From Lithobates sylvaticus (Eukaryota > Chordata > Amphibia > Anura > Ranidae): 64,000 bases of DNA. Every line of letters starts with the position of its first letter. Within the stretch, counting starts at the first letter, position 1. The notes under the pieces are model-generated. The model searched no databases and had not been told where the DNA came from. It saw nothing but the letters and a program-made list of their open reading frames with translations. Of this stretch, positions 1 to 11,886 are shown piece by piece. The stretch spans positions 380,119,833 through 380,183,832 of the forward strand of contig CM053030.1 of the NCBI GenBank assembly GCA_028564925.1. Direction: 5' to 3'. Made by a program: the position numbers and the translations under genes.

Positions 1-2203
1 CCATTGAGGCTGGGGAAGTAATCCATAGCTCTGTGTGTGCTCCAACACGTTGTCTTATTGCTCCCTTTACTCAGGCCTGGCTGCCAAGCAGTGTGCCACC
101 AGAGTGTAAAAAAGGCAAGTACGTCCTATTAGAGAAGGTGCAGGGGTCAAATCGGTGAGGATGTACTACCTGGTCCTTGGGAAGTTTCATTGAGTGAGGG
201 ATAGAAGATAGAGTTCATGCATACATGAATAGCTGACAAAAAAAGAACCATTTCCTCTGCTTCTGGAGTGCGATGTTTGCAGAAGCGAGATGTTTTGTGA
301 TTGATTTTACAAACATAATCTTAGTTAGATCATGTTACTTTTGTCAGTGATTATAAGTGTTCCTCCATCACATTTCACGTAAAGAGAAACTCATGATAAT
401 AGTTTTGTTCACTCGTGAAATTGGGGTAGAAAGGCAAGATCTGTCTGGTGCTTTGAAAGGGGTACCAGAATAAAAGGTTAGGAGCCACTTGTAAAGGGTT
501 TTCTGATTGGCCAATCGTTTGTGCCAAAGTACCCGAGCATCGCTTCCTCTTGGATAGGACAACAACCCACTGCTAGGCATCCCTGGACATTAGACTTTAT
601 ATTCTTAAGAAAGGTCCACACAAGAAATAGATTTTCTGCACTTTACTGATGTTCTTCAGAGATGGCAGTGACACATCACATCACATAGACATAGTGACAG
701 GTGTCTTTGGCATACATTGCCATGCACAAATGTGGACAAACTGTAGCAGTTCTTTGTGAAAGCTGAACATTGGACATCTTCCTTTAGCATCTCCTCGCCT
801 TGGGTTCCATCTCCCTGTATACTAGATTCTATAGCATTCTGCTCTATTCAAACTGAGATTTACAAGGTGAAGCATTCTGCTCTTTCAGTCACCATTAACA
901 AGGTGCTTTCTGTACATTTGTATGCCAGTCTCTCTTTCTATGTCCCACTCCTTAGCTCTATCCAGCCGGGCACGCTACCAGATGTCACTGTCAGTCCCAG
1001 GGGCATTAGTACTGACATCAGAGATTGCTTTTGCAGAGAAGACCTTTTCTATCTTTCTCCCAGTCCACTTAAACTATGTTCCCAGTCCACTTAGACCATG
1101 TTTCGAGTCAGAGTAACTACAGCTGATTTTTCTGAGTGTTAGACTTTGCCACCTGGGCCTTCTGCCCTATGCAGGACCTTTGTAATAGCTGACTACATAC
1201 ACACAGCTCTGGGCTGTTTGGCTCCCATGCCCCATCTGACTAAAGCCCCCCCCCCCCCCCCCCATCCTGGCCTGTATATGAGCACCATCTCTACTCATTA
1301 CATCGCTACAGGAAGGCTTTGTCTAAAAGGGGACCTAAAACCCACTTACATAATGCCCTACACTAATTTGGGACAGAGACGCCTAGTTGCAGACTAGCTA
1401 ACTGCATTTGCTTATACTCTGCATCGTGCATTATTGGTATTTTGTAACTACAATAATAATATAATATAATCCTGTGTTAGAAAAACTACAAATATTTGTT
1501 TGGGGGGGAAATAAATCACACAATGACCCAATTGCTTTGCCTCATGAGGAGATTTTTGGGCACTTTCACATCCTGGATTGTAAGCTCTAACGAGCAGGGC
1601 CCTCTGATTCCTCCTGTATTGAACTGGCTGCTGTATTGCATTTCTGATTGGCTGCTCACAGCTCTGATCTGTGAAGTGTGTGATTAATCAATATAATGTA
1701 ATGGAAATAATAGGCAAAGATGTTTGTCTAAAGGGCCTCTTAAACATAAGATCTGCTAATGTGCATTTTAAGTTCTCTCCCTTTTTTCAAAGAGCATAAA
1801 TAATCATGTTAATTTGCTACATTTGATTTCACCGAAATGTCTATGCAGCTTCCTAGTACCTTCAAATCATACATAAAATCTCCTGCTTTTTAATTACACT
1901 GGACTTTTCTGGTTAGCCTTTGTGTCTATGTATATAGAATTAGTAATACATATTAATGTCTTTGGTTTGTAACTAGGAGATTTGGGTTTAGGACTAACAT
2001 GGGTCTAAGGCAAATCCAGTTTGTTCGCAGTTTGCAGACATGGCTAACTAATGCACAGTCTTGCTGCTGACCAAATAGTAATGATGCCCTTTCTGGCTTT
2101 TGAACTTTTGTTAGATGGCTTAGAAGGACTAATAAGGGGATATTTGAATAAGCCAGCCCCCTCATGGGACAGATTTGTCTAGGGGTTGTAGGCACTGGTC
2201 TCT
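1..2203. other. Intergenic/intronic DNA, no gene recognised
   Basis: No exon with convincing codon content and splice sites is visible. Short open frames here have no recognisable domain. There is a poly-C run at about 1248-1263. The block at about 1572-1640 (GATTGTAAGCTCTAACGAGC and following) resembles a short interspersed repeat common in frogs; I cannot name its class. The rest is AT-rich single-copy-looking sequence. Confidence 0.5.
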
Positions 2204-2673
2204 TAAAGTAGATGTAAACCCTTAATAAAAGTCCTGTATGTAGCAAAATGCTGTGTATTTCGGGGAATTTGGGAGTGGAGGGAGGGACAGGTTTTACATC
2301 TTATAGCTGTTGATGACCTTCAACTTTTTTTCAGCCTGTCTCTATGCACTACAGACATAACAGACTTCATGTGTTTTTTTTTTTTGTTACATTTTTTTTT
2401 TACATGGCATAAATTGCTGGTTGCAATTTTTTTTTTAACAGGTCTTTATTCAATAGGACAACAGTTAAATATGCAATGTGGATAAGCACATAAGCTTGTA
2501 GTTTTTCTTAGAAGAGCATGTGACAGGGTGATTTAAAGGTAGGAGATTGTGGGAGACAAGGGCAGAGTGTTGTCACCCCAAAACACAGTGCCCAAACAAG
2601 GACCTTTATATTAGTATTACCATCTATTAAAGGTTATTTAAGATTTTTTTTGTGGCTGGGTTTATATCTACTA
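2204..2673. mobile_element. Possible MITE with AAAGTAGATGTAAACCC-type ends
   Basis: The left end reads AAAGTAGATGTAAACCC and the right end (near 2656-2673) GGGTTTATATCTACT, an imperfect inverted repeat of it. The same end type is clear at 6729 and 7232. No coding capacity is present, so this would be a non-autonomous DNA transposon. The right boundary is a weak match. Confidence 0.35.
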
Positions 2674-3010
2674 TAATTCTCTGTCATTAAAAACACCCTG
2701 CTGCTGGCCAATTGTAAATTTAAGCCTAGCTTTGGCATTTAAAATGATCCTACTGTGGGACAATTTTACACTTCTGTGTTATCCGCAGTCCCTTAACCCT
2801 TTTAGTAAAATACCTGCTCGTATTCTTTGTACATTTCTGACAGTTCTCCATCATCAAAAATATTATGCTGCAGGCCAACTGTACATAGCTGCATCCTCTG
2901 TGTTTGTCTTAAAGCGGATCTTCAATGCATCTGAGCACCACAAACCTAAAACACTTTTAAACTCCCCATCCATCCATGTCTCCATGCTTTATTTTGTTGA
3001 GAAATCACTT

Positions 3011-3987
3011 TAATGACTTCCATACCCACCCATAGTCATATGACGTCCACAGCTGGGATCTCCCATCCTGGGCGGGCGTCATATGACGTCCTCGGCTTCT
3101 CATCGGTATAGGGGGCGCGCCGCGTCACTCAGGAGCCGATGTGTGTGCCCGGCGGCCGGGATGTCCCCCGGGCACTGGCGACTGCTGGTGACAGAGCAGG
3201 AATGTGGATCTGTGTGGGTAAACACACAGATCCACGTTGTCAGGGGAGAGGAGATGGATCGTGTGTGTTTAGTATATAGGAACACAGATCAGTCTCCTCC
3301 CCTAGTTAGTCCCATCCCCCCACGGTTAGAATCACTCCCTAGGTAACACATTTAACCCTTTGATTGCCCCCTAGTGTTAACTCCTTCCCCGCCAGTGACA
3401 TTTATACAGTAATCAGTGCATATTTCTAGCACTGATTGCTGTATAAATGTCAATGGTCCCAAAAGAGGGTCAAAAGTGTCCGATCTGTATGCTGCAATCA
3501 CGGTAAAAATCACAGATCACCCTCATTACTAGTAAAAAATAAAAATAATAAAAATGCCATAAATCTATCCTCTATTTTGTAGGCGCTATAACTTTTGCGC
3601 AAACCAATCAATATATGCTTATTGCGATTTTTTACCAAAAAAAAATGTAGAATACATATCGGCCTAAACTGAGATTTTTTTTTTTTTTTTTTTTAAAGAA
3701 ATTGGGATATTTATTATAGCAAAAAGTAAAAAGTAAAAAGCAAAAAGTAAAAAAAAGTAAAAAATTTTTTTTTTTTCAAAATTGTTGCTCTTTTTTTGTT
3801 TATAGTGCAAAAAATAAAAACCACAGAGGTGATCAACCACCACCAAAAGAAAGCTCTATTTGTGAAGAAAAAATGTATTTAGGTACAGTGTTGCATGGCC
3901 CGTGCACTTGCCATTCAAAATATTACAGCGCTGAAAGCGGAAAGCTGGGCAGGAAGGAGGTGAAAACGCCCTGTATTTAAGTGGTTA
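3011..3987 (+). mobile_element. TTAA-type (piggyBac-like) MITE, copy 1
   Basis: The right end is AAGTGGTTAA at 3978-3987. The left end is a decayed TTAATGACTTCC at 3011. The interior (GTTAACTCCTTCCCCGCCAG, then an A-rich stretch, then the AGAAAGCTCTATTTGTG block near 3850) is shared with copies at 16163, 25749, 41369, 42970, 44102 and 63787. Intact copies start TTAACCRCTT and end AAGYGGTTAA, so the target is read as TTAA, which points to the piggyBac superfamily; that assignment is inference. A 13-bp perfect hairpin sits at 3204-3216/3223-3235. No transposase is present. Confidence 0.75.
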
Positions 3988-4397
3988 AAAAACAACCCAA
4001 TAGCATTTCTGGCTGTTGCCATATTGAGTAAGGGCAAACGATTCATGTAGCATTTACTTGCTGCAATTTAGCTGCCCTCAGCTCAAGCATGCATGCAGGA
4101 GAGTGTGCTTAGCTGAGAAAACCCCTCTTCTGCTGAAGACTCCTGGGATGTATGACATTATTTGCCTAGGTAAAAAAACTAGGAAGTAACTGAGGAAATG
4201 TAAAAATAAAGTTTTTAAAAAACACATAAATATGATATTATTTTGTATGTATTTACTAATGCTAGCAGCATAAGGATTACAAATAATCAATGAAAATTGT
4301 GTGATCAGGGCAGGGGCAGCCTTACAAGGAAACCATTAAAAAATATAATAAAAAAAAAAAAAATCTAAATCTTTAAATTTACATTACAAAGATACAT
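3988..4397. other. No feature recognised
   Basis: AT-rich spacer between two MITEs. No exon or repeat end is identifiable. Confidence 0.4.
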
Positions 4398-4790
4398 TAA
4401 AGCCGAGGTTCACACAAAAATTGAACCTCCGCTTTTTTGAACCATCGCCCCCCCCCCCCCCCCCCTCCGGTTTCACATTTGGCACCTTTCAGGGGGAGGG
4501 GGAACTTCCAGTGGAAGTCTATGCCTCTTCCTGTCCCGCTGCGCTGTCTGCTGGGACACACATGGGTCCCAGAGACAGCAGAGACCATTCTGATTGTACT
4601 GTGCGACTCGCGCAAGCGCAGTAGGGACAGGAAGGCGCAAGGCTTCATTTCCTGATTCCCTTACTGAAGATGGCGGCGACAGCATCCGAGGGACGGTTCG
4701 GTCTCGGGTGCTGACATCGCTGGACCCTGGGACAGGTGATTGTCCTTATTTAAAAAAAAAAGCTCATGGCAAGCTATATTTTAAAACCGA
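4398..4790. mobile_element. MITE fragment with TTAAAGCCGAGGTTCAC end
   Basis: The left end TTAAAGCCGAGGTTCACAC, followed by a poly-C run at about 4447-4465 and a GATGGCGGCGAC block near 4670, is typical of a non-autonomous DNA element. I cannot find a convincing inverted right end; about 4790 is an estimate. The frames crossing the poly-C run are not genes. Confidence 0.35.
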
Positions 4791-5149
4791 TGTGACCTGA
4801 AAATGACTGATTGGTTCAAATGCCTTCAGAAAGTTGCAGAAATGGAAGAGCTCATAACTATAGCTCATGTTATCCCTTCCAAGTTCACCCACACCTGGGC
4901 ATGCTGGCTGCATTACCAAGAATATGCAGATTTCACCTTACACATGGCAAACCCTTAGCAAAATATACCCTAAGATGATCTGCTTACACAAAATATTAAC
5001 TGCACCTGAGAGAGGTGGAGGCTGCTTAGCTTAATCCACCCCTAACTAATCCATCTCTCCCTCCCTCTTTCCTTCTGTCTCTTTTTTTTTCTTTTATTCT
5101 CCCAATCATCTTTATGGGTATCGCATAGTAGCCCATTATGTGTCATTTA

Positions 5150-5497
5150 CCTTACACAGGAGCCAGTGATGTCACCGCTGCCCCCTCTTCCACGAAGCGT
5201 CCATCTTCCTTCCGGGTATCGCGGCTCCTGCGCTGTGATTGGCCGGAGCCACAATGATGTCACACATGCGCATGGGAGCCGCCAATAAGGGCACGATCAC
5301 CGTTAGAAACTGCATGCTCAGTGTGCCTGCGCGCCGTTCTCTACGGTGCATGCACCGTAGACATCGGTGCCTGAATTTTGCAAATATCTCCTAAACCGTG
5401 CAGGTTTAGGAGATATTTGGTGCACCCACAGGTAAGCCTTAATCTAGGCTTACCTGTAGGTAAAAGTGGTCTGTAAGGGTTTACAACCACTTTAAGT
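5150..5497. mobile_element. MITE right half ending GGGTTTACAACCACTTTAA
   Basis: The right end at 5478-5497 is a classic inverted-repeat end of the AAAGTGGTTGTAAACCC type. Two short internal palindromes lie just inside it (ATATCTCCTAAACC ... GGTTTAGGAGATAT near 5383-5416, and AGGTAAGCCT ... AGGCTTACCT near 5431-5458). The GC-rich left part is not delimited. Confidence 0.5.
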
Positions 5498-5745
5498 ACT
5501 CTGTTCAGCATGGACTAACTAACCCACTATACCCCCTATACGGCCTATACAGATTTTACTGATCTTACATATTACTTTGGTTGTTGAGTTGTATAGCCTT
5601 TTAACTATTATATGCACTGAATGGCTTGGCTACTCCATCTTATTTGTAACACTCTTGATTTACCTAGATCTTCTCCGTGAGGATTTGTTAATATTTTTGG
5701 TTTTGTTACTTTTAAAAAAATCCTAATAAAACTTTGTGAAACTGT
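5498..5745 (+). mobile_element. Possible LINE 3' tail
   Basis: An untranslated-looking stretch ends in AATAAAACTTTGTGAAACTG (5724-5743), which resembles a LINE 3' end with a terminal polyadenylation signal. No reverse-transcriptase frame precedes it. This is a weak call. Confidence 0.25.
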
Positions 5746-6641
5746 CGTGCCACTGGCCAATTTCTCCTGAGTAGGGCTTTAGCTTTATTTTTCTTTCAGA
5801 GAAAAATTTACTATAGCTTTTAGATCTGTTTTGGCTGTTTGCACCACAGACCTTTTACTGCTGGATAAATCAGGTGTTGCAGCGAATACTACCATAAACC
5901 CACGTTTTGCCAAGCTGTAATGAGTTAGAAAGTGGTGCTGTTGCTATAATTAAACCAAGCAATAATGTAAAAGGTAAAAAATCAACTACACATAGAAAAT
6001 ATGTAATAGCAGAATACAGTGACGCTCACATTGCCTGTGAAAATGATAGTTTCCTAACATTGCATGAAGCGTATTGGCATCTCCGAAGCATGCAATTTAA
6101 TGGATTGGTGTTTTTTCAGTGTTGTCCTAGAAGTAATATTAAAAGGAGGACCCTGTTTCTGCTGTACAGTTTTTCAAAAAATGTTTTTAGCATTAGTACA
6201 TGTCCCCCATGGCAGTGCAATTCCCTGTGTCCTTTTTTGACAACACATATTAGCCTTTAAAATGGCCATAATGTAGTATCAAGAGTTGTCACTTCTGGTC
6301 TGTGAATCCAAAGCATGCCAGTTCTCCAAAGGCCCCCAAGCAACATATGTTGACAGATATGTGTATTTTGTCATTCCCAAGGCAGGCGAATAACTTTAGA
6401 ATCTTAAATGACGGTAATGTTCCATTATGCATGTTGAGAGATGCCTCTGGCCAGTTCTACAGATATTTAATCAGAAATGCTTGTTGTACATCATTCATTA
6501 CCTAGATATGGAAAGATTATAGTAAGAGATACATAAATCTTTATCGGATTGTTGAAAAATGTCCCTGGGCCAGCATAAAAGCAGCTCCAAAGCAAGCATG
6601 AAGCTAATTGCCTACTCCTCTCCCTAACATGCAGTACACAG
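5746..6641. other. No gene recognised
   Basis: A 117-codon open frame at 5907-6260 has no domain, no splice context and ordinary non-coding composition, so I do not call it. Confidence 0.4.
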
Positions 6642-7321
6642 AGGGAGATCTACTAAAACTGGTGCACACAAAATCTGCTGCAGTTCCGCATAGAGACCAA
6701 TCGGCTTCCAGATTTTATTGTCAAAGGTTAAAGTGGATGTAAACCCCATTCATGAAATTTGAGCTGGGCACATATATCTGTTGTGTTTTCTTATCTTTCT
6801 TCAAAGCCCTTAGTCCCGTGGCTTACTCCTGCCCGTTCTTCTGTTATCAGCATGATAACTTCTGACAAGTTCTCTGACACGGGAGATAAAACCAGCCTGA
6901 AATTTGTGTCTCGGTGGGTGCTATAAATAGATTAGCAGAGAGCTGTTCTATTCACAACACAGCTCTGCAAGTCTCTGCCTATGTGGAGGGGTGTGTGTGC
7001 CTTTCCTCCAATCAGCTGTCTCACAGTGTATGGCAAGAATCCACACCCACAGGTGAATCACGAAGAGAAAATTCTAACTGTATTTCTAAACAGTATATAA
7101 AGCTGAAGACAGCAGATATACACGTAAAACTTATGTAGGGAGATTTGTTTCATCTCTGTGTATGTTTCATCTCTGTGTATCATCTAAAGGCCATTCACTT
7201 CACTGGGTATATGTGAGGGTTTACATCCGTTTCAATTGAACAAGCTGAAGTTAGAAGCTGTTTGGCTACCATGCAGAGCTGCACCAGATTTTGTGTGCAC
7301 ACGTTTTAGTAAAACTCCCCC
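6642..7321. mobile_element. MITE (GGGAGATYTACTAAAACTGG ends), split by a second MITE
   Basis: The left end GGGAGATCTACTAAAACTGG (6643) is matched in inverse by CGTTTTAGTAAAACTCCC (7302-7319). The subterminal arms also pair: GTGCACACAAAATCTG on the left and CAGATTTTGTGTGCAC on the right. The outer element was about 180 bp before an unrelated MITE landed in its centre at 6729-7232. The order of insertion is therefore clear. Confidence 0.75.
6729..7232. mobile_element. Nested MITE with AAAGTGGATGTAAACCC inverted ends
   Basis: The left end TTAAAGTGGATGTAAACCC and the right end GGGTTTACATCCGTTTCAA form inverted repeats of about 17 bp with one mismatch. It sits inside the element at 6642-7321. It has no transposase and is mobilised in trans if at all. 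The open frame at 6914-7138 inside it is not a gene. Confidence 0.7.
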
Positions 7322-7554
7322 ATAGAGCGCTTTTTCTGATACTGAGGCTCAAAGAAAATTGTCCATAGCAACCAATCATTCCTTATTTAATTGTTATAAT
7401 GCATGTCAAAAAATGCTACATAAAAACTGATTAGCTGCAATGGGTAGCATCTCTACTTTTACTTTAGTTTTATTAATCATTTCAGTCGTGTTCTAGGTTT
7501 TTTTTTTTCTGGACCAGGGAGAATTTCTGCATACTTACATGCATGTATGTGCTA

Positions 7555-8326
7555 AAAGTGATACTAAAGGAAATAAAAAAAAATGGTATACTTACCTGCT
7601 CTGTGCAGTGGTTTTGCTCAGAGCAGCCACGACCCTCTGGGCTTCTACCCCCTGCGGAGTGCCCCCATAACTAAAAATATGTGTTATCCCGCGCTACCTA
7701 GTAACTTGTGTAAACAATCTCATTCTCGTGGGTGTCTGCAAACAACCAAATTGTGTTCTGACAATGCTAATCACCAAAATAAACAAATAATTGTTGCTGT
7801 GCCTATCCCTTCAAAATTGCTTGTGTAATATAGCCTTCTGTGATATAAATAAATCATATATAGTCCAAACCTTCTCATTGTCCCTATATGTGTACTTCAC
7901 AATGTGTATATTAATACACTATTCACATCCAAACCACATACAGAAAAACTATATAAATTATAACAGTGTATTCATTTACACATTGTGAAGTACACATATA
8001 GGGACACTGAGCAACATTTATTTGTTTATTTTGAGTGCCCCATAGTAAGTGTTGTGAGTGCCATGAACACACAAAGTGGGGCTCAGACAGACCCCCTGCT
8101 CACTCCTCACTGGCTGGGATTAACAGCAGAGGGAGTCTATGGCTCCTGCTGCTGTGTCTGAGCCAATGAGGAGAGAGAGAGCAGTTGCTCTCGTGTACAT
8201 CACTGGATCGAGATCAGGCTCAGGTAAGTGCTGGGGGGGGGGGGAGATCTGCACACAGAAGGTTTGTTACCTTCATACATAGAATGCATGAAGATAAAAA
8301 AAAACTTCAGCCTTTAGAACCACTTT
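7555..8326. mobile_element. MITE with AAGTGATACTAAAGG ends, containing a foldback insertion
   Basis: The left end AAGTGATACTAAAGGAAATA (7555) pairs with the right end CAGCCTTTAGAACCACTTT (8308-8326), an imperfect inverted repeat. The sequence GAGTGCCCC occurs on both sides of an inner insertion (about 7655 and 8033), consistent with a target duplication flanking an insert of about 365 bp. GTAAG at 8225 lies in this repeat and is not a splice donor of a gene. Confidence 0.6.
7667..8032. mobile_element. Foldback insertion with two nested stems
   Basis: An inner stem of 30 bp pairs perfectly (7880-7909 with 7977-8006, starting TGTCCCTATATGTGTAC). An outer stem pairs AAAATAAACAAATAA (7776-7790) with TTATTTGTTTATTTT near 8018-8032, allowing mismatches. 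There is no coding potential. It interrupts the MITE at 7555-8326. Confidence 0.6.
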
Positions 8327-8506
8327 AATGAGCAATGATGTGCTGGCTATGCACTATGCAATTTATACATGGCATTTAGCTTTTTGAGCATAGCTGGAAG
8401 TAATTGGGTAGTTTATAATTTAACAACTAAATGTTTTTGAGTAGTTTATGCAAACATCTTCTAAAACACTGGATTATTTTTTTAAATGTCGGATTAGAAG
8501 CACATT

Positions 8507-8779
8507 TAGGCTGGGTTCACATATGAGCACGCATCGGCTCACAGCAGGAGTCTGGTTCGTCCTCGTTTACCATTTCAGGTCCGATTTCAGACCCAAGTTT
8601 TGGCTGAATTCGGACCTGACATGGACCAAAAGATACACATGGCTCCTGTGCAAATCGCACCAGAGCCCCTGCAGAGATATGTGAACCGGTTCCATAGAGA
8701 GCCGGTCACAATCTCCTGCTGTGCGAATTGAATGCAGGGAAACCTGCATCCAATTCGCACTAGCGTGAACCCAGCCTTA
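8507..8779. mobile_element. MITE, TAGGCTGGGTTCACA ends
   Basis: The ends TAGGCTGGGTTCACA (8507) and GCGTGAACCCAGCCTTA (8763-8779) form an inverted repeat of about 15 bp. The interior is itself partly self-complementary. The same end type recurs at 8778, 49208, 50169 and 50446 in this window. Confidence 0.75.
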
Positions 8780-9052
8780 GGCCCGGTTTACACTGGTGCG
8801 GCATGGGATCCGACTTGTGAGGGCACATGTAACACAACATGTCAAATTAAATGTTTCCCTATGAGAGCCGTCTTGACACAAGTCGCTACGACTTTAGAAA
8901 AGGTTCCTGCACTACTTGGGGTTGGTCCAACTTTGATACGACTTCATTGCCATAGAGTGTAAAAAGTCACATAAAGTAGGACTGAAGTTGCAGGGCAAAG
9001 TCGGATTGGAAGTCGCATGACTTTCATGTCACAGCAGTGTGAACCTGGGCTA
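8778..9052. mobile_element. MITE, TAGGCCCGGTTTACAC ends, abutting the previous one
   Basis: The left end TAGGCCCGGTTTACAC and the right end GTGTGAACCTGGGCTA (9037-9052) are inverted repeats. It starts where the preceding MITE ends, sharing TA, so one probably inserted at the edge of the other. Confidence 0.65.
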
Positions 9053-9796
9053 AGGAACATAATTTGTGAACTCAGTGATTGTCCTACGAAAGGATAGTTG
9101 GATGTCATATTTAAAAAAATATATTACTGAAATCTGTCCAGAACCATGGTACAACAGTGGGACATTGGTATGCTGTAAAGAAACATATTGAATAGTGTGG
9201 AATAAGTGATCAGGTACTGCTCATGTTGGACTCTTGTAAAGGGATTGTACATTTCTAACAACTGTTTGTATCAAACAGGCAGCAACCACAACATTAATAT
9301 TAAATCATCCGTCATGACTTGATCATGAGTACAGTAAACTCCAAACAACACAAGTCAGAATAGTTTGATAAATGACTTTATTTAGCTGGCATTAAATATG
9401 CTAATGCATGGTCTTCTGCTGTGAATGATCACATCATAAAATGTCTTGTTCTCATCACTGTGAAATAAACACAAGCATATTTCTTTAACTTCATTATTAC
9501 CAGGGACATTTGTGCTATGTTTATAGACCATTTTTTTGTAAAGTTGTTTGATGATTAGTTGTGGTTTGATAATTAAAATATATCTAAAGCCAAACTTTAT
9601 TTTTAGTTTTTAAATGGAATAGGGAATGGTTAAAATGCTGTCTGCACTGAGGAGATTTTCCTTCCTGTGCAGAAGACACTGACACGTAGTGACACAAATA
9701 CTTTCAAAAAAGGTCAAGTGTGAAGACACTCGGGAGTGTCAGCTAACCAGTGAAAGTGACATTTTGTTATTTTGTCTTCTGTTACATGTTTTATCC
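9053..9796. other. No gene recognised
   Basis: AT-rich sequence without exon-like segments or repeat ends that I can identify. Confidence 0.4.
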
Positions 9797-10033
9797 AGCC
9801 CTGGTTCACACCAGCATGGCTTTAAAATTGCGCTACTTCAGCATGATTTCAAAGGAGCAGATGAGTGCGATTTAGATCTCCGAAATCAATGCAAGTCGCT
9901 ATGAAATTGCAGAAAAGTAATGCAGCAACCTTATTCAAAGTGGCTGCATCTCGAGACGCAATCATTTGAACAGTTTCGTTGCTGAAAATAGGGTGTGACT
10001 TGTCACATTTGCATTGGTGTGAACGAGGACTTA
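9797..10033. mobile_element. MITE fragment, CCCTGGTTCACACCAG type
   Basis: CCCTGGTTCACACCAGCATG (9799) on the left and TTGGTGTGAACGAGGACTTA (10014-10033) on the right are degenerate inverted ends of the same broad class as the elements at 8507 and 50169. Confidence 0.5.
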
Positions 10034-10145
10034 AAGCAGAACTCTGGGGAAGGTAAAAATCTTCCCATCCAGTGGGAATGCCCCTGCAAGGGTTAAATGC
10101 TTGTTTACATCTAGGGGACTGGAAAAAAAACTGTTTTACCTAAAG

Positions 10146-10380
10146 CCCCATACACACTATTAGATTTTCTGCAGATTTTTGTCTTCATATTTACCAAAAC
10201 CATATACTAGGAGGTCAAACCTTAATGCCGCGTACACACAATCGGAATTATCATCGAAAAAAGCTCTGATGGTTTTCCCGATGGAATTCCGCTCAAACTG
10301 TCTTGCCTACACACGGTCACACCAAATTCGGACCGTCAAGAACGTGGTGACGTACAACACTACAATCTGAAACTAAAATA
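10146..10380. mobile_element. Two truncated MITE ends in tandem
   Basis: TAAAGCCCCATACACACTAT (10142) starts one element that breaks off near 10220. TTAATGCCGCGTACACAC follows at once and starts a second, whose interior is partly self-complementary (ACACACGGTC...AATTCGGACCG). The second end type matches the complete elements at 22101 and 46393. Neither right end is present. Confidence 0.55.
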
Positions 10381-11760
10381 TTGATTCATGCGAGTAGTCC
10401 AGTGTGGGTAACAGTGGTACTCCGCTGTAGACAAACAACATAACTAGCAGACAAAATTGAACATTTCTTATTAAACAAAACTGATGCTTCAAAAAACTTT
10501 TACAGGAATTATGGCTAAAGATATGCAGCAAATACTGAATTTACTACCATCCCTTAGGCTTATAGTATCAAATTTGTCATAAAAAATGGAGTCACACATT
10601 GGATTTAAATGGCCTGAAAACTAATAAATTTATTTTAAACTCCAGTATACCATCTGGAATATAAGCCACAGGGAATTGGTACAGGTTTCCAGTATCCAGT
10701 TCCCACAGTTCATTGTCCTTACGTATATTCTTAGTATTACCATTTCAGCCAGCATAATGTTTAATGGAGCTTTGCCATGCAGTTTTGTAGCACACAGCTT
10801 GCACCTGGATAATATTTGATAAAACATCTTCATGGACTGCTACTGCTGACTGTGCAGACCTTAGGATAATAAATTAGGCCACAAGATGGATTTATCTAAA
10901 CAGTAAAGAGTCTTCTGTGCTGAATCCGCATATTTAAAACATTAATCCACTTTGTACGGCCTAATGAGGCCCGAGGATCACCATAAAAATATGTTTCTGT
11001 GTACTGCGTATGTTCAAAGCCAGGGGTGAAGCATCATAGAGCGTACTTGCTACGTTTCGTAATTAGTGCTTTTCGGTGCTATTGAGTTAATTGGTTAAAG
11101 GATAGGTAAATGTTATTCAAACATAGCACATAATGTACACACAATAAGGTGTATTATAATTATAGCAATACTATGGTTCATTATGTTTTTCAATCGTGCA
11201 CAAGGAAAAATTTCAATAAACATACATTTTAAAATGAACTATGCTCACTTATTCCATTATTTCAGTTTTCAGTTGTGCTAAAATAAGCAAGTCTTATTAC
11301 ACAGCTTAGTCTTCAGTTGGACAAACTAACAATTGTTAGAAAGGATGCAGCTCAAAACCCATTAAAGTGAACCTAACCTTTAAATCCACAAGTTGTCATT
11401 GTCAAATCTCATTATTATTTTGAATAGAAATGTACCTTTGCCAAAAATGTAATATTGGTGTTCCCTAACTTCCAGCCTGGATCACCTGGCTCTAACCTAC
11501 TAATCATTAATGCACTAAGTCTATTGTTTTCAATCAAAAAAAGTCAGAAAGGCTGCACCCATATATAGAGATAATCACAACTGATACACAAAAACTGATA
11601 CACAAATAGATTAACATAGGTTGACAAGAATTGTTAACATTAAGTTGATCTATATTCTATAAAAAGTCTATAGGTGTCCACTAAAAGCAGTGGGTTTTTG
11701 AAGGGTAAGTATATATTTTTAGTGAACTTATTCTTTTACTGCCTCCCTCCTCTGCACCAG
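10381..11760. other. Intron or intergenic DNA upstream of a host exon
   Basis: No second exon is evident. A GTAAGT at 11705 follows CAGTGGGTTTTTGAAGG, but the preceding sequence has no supported reading frame. The last 30 bases (CTGCCTCCCTCCTCTGCACCAG) form a good polypyrimidine tract and acceptor for the exon that follows. Confidence 0.5.
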
Positions 11761-11858
11761 TGTCTGGAGAACCTTACAGTGCAGCTGTCATGGCACAGCT
11801 TCAGGCTGAAATCTTCCAAAAACCTCTGTATGACTGTGTTGTACTGGAGAATGGGAAT
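11761..11858 (+). CDS. Internal coding exon of an unrecognised host gene
   Basis: The exon is bounded by a strong acceptor (pyrimidine tract then CAG at 11758-11760) and a consensus donor GTAAGT at 11859. One frame is open throughout. The first two bases finish a split codon, then 32 full codons read SGEPYSAAVMAQLQAEIF and end DCVVLENGN, so the exon enters in phase 1 and leaves in phase 0. The codon content looks like a soluble conserved protein rather than a repeat. I do not recognise the family. It fits with the terminal exon at 15195 as the 3' end of one + strand gene, but the phases do not join directly (see that entry). No repeat overlaps it. Confidence 0.65.
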
Positions 11859-11886
11859 GTAAGTTGACTAATGAGCTGGTATGTAT

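Noticed and set aside
4397-4685. Overlapping Pro- or Gly-rich frames on both strands
   Set aside because: They result from a poly-C run in a MITE fragment.
11674-11862. 62-codon frame overlapping the host exon
   Set aside because: It crosses the acceptor into the intron and lacks the protein-like content of the other frame of the exon.
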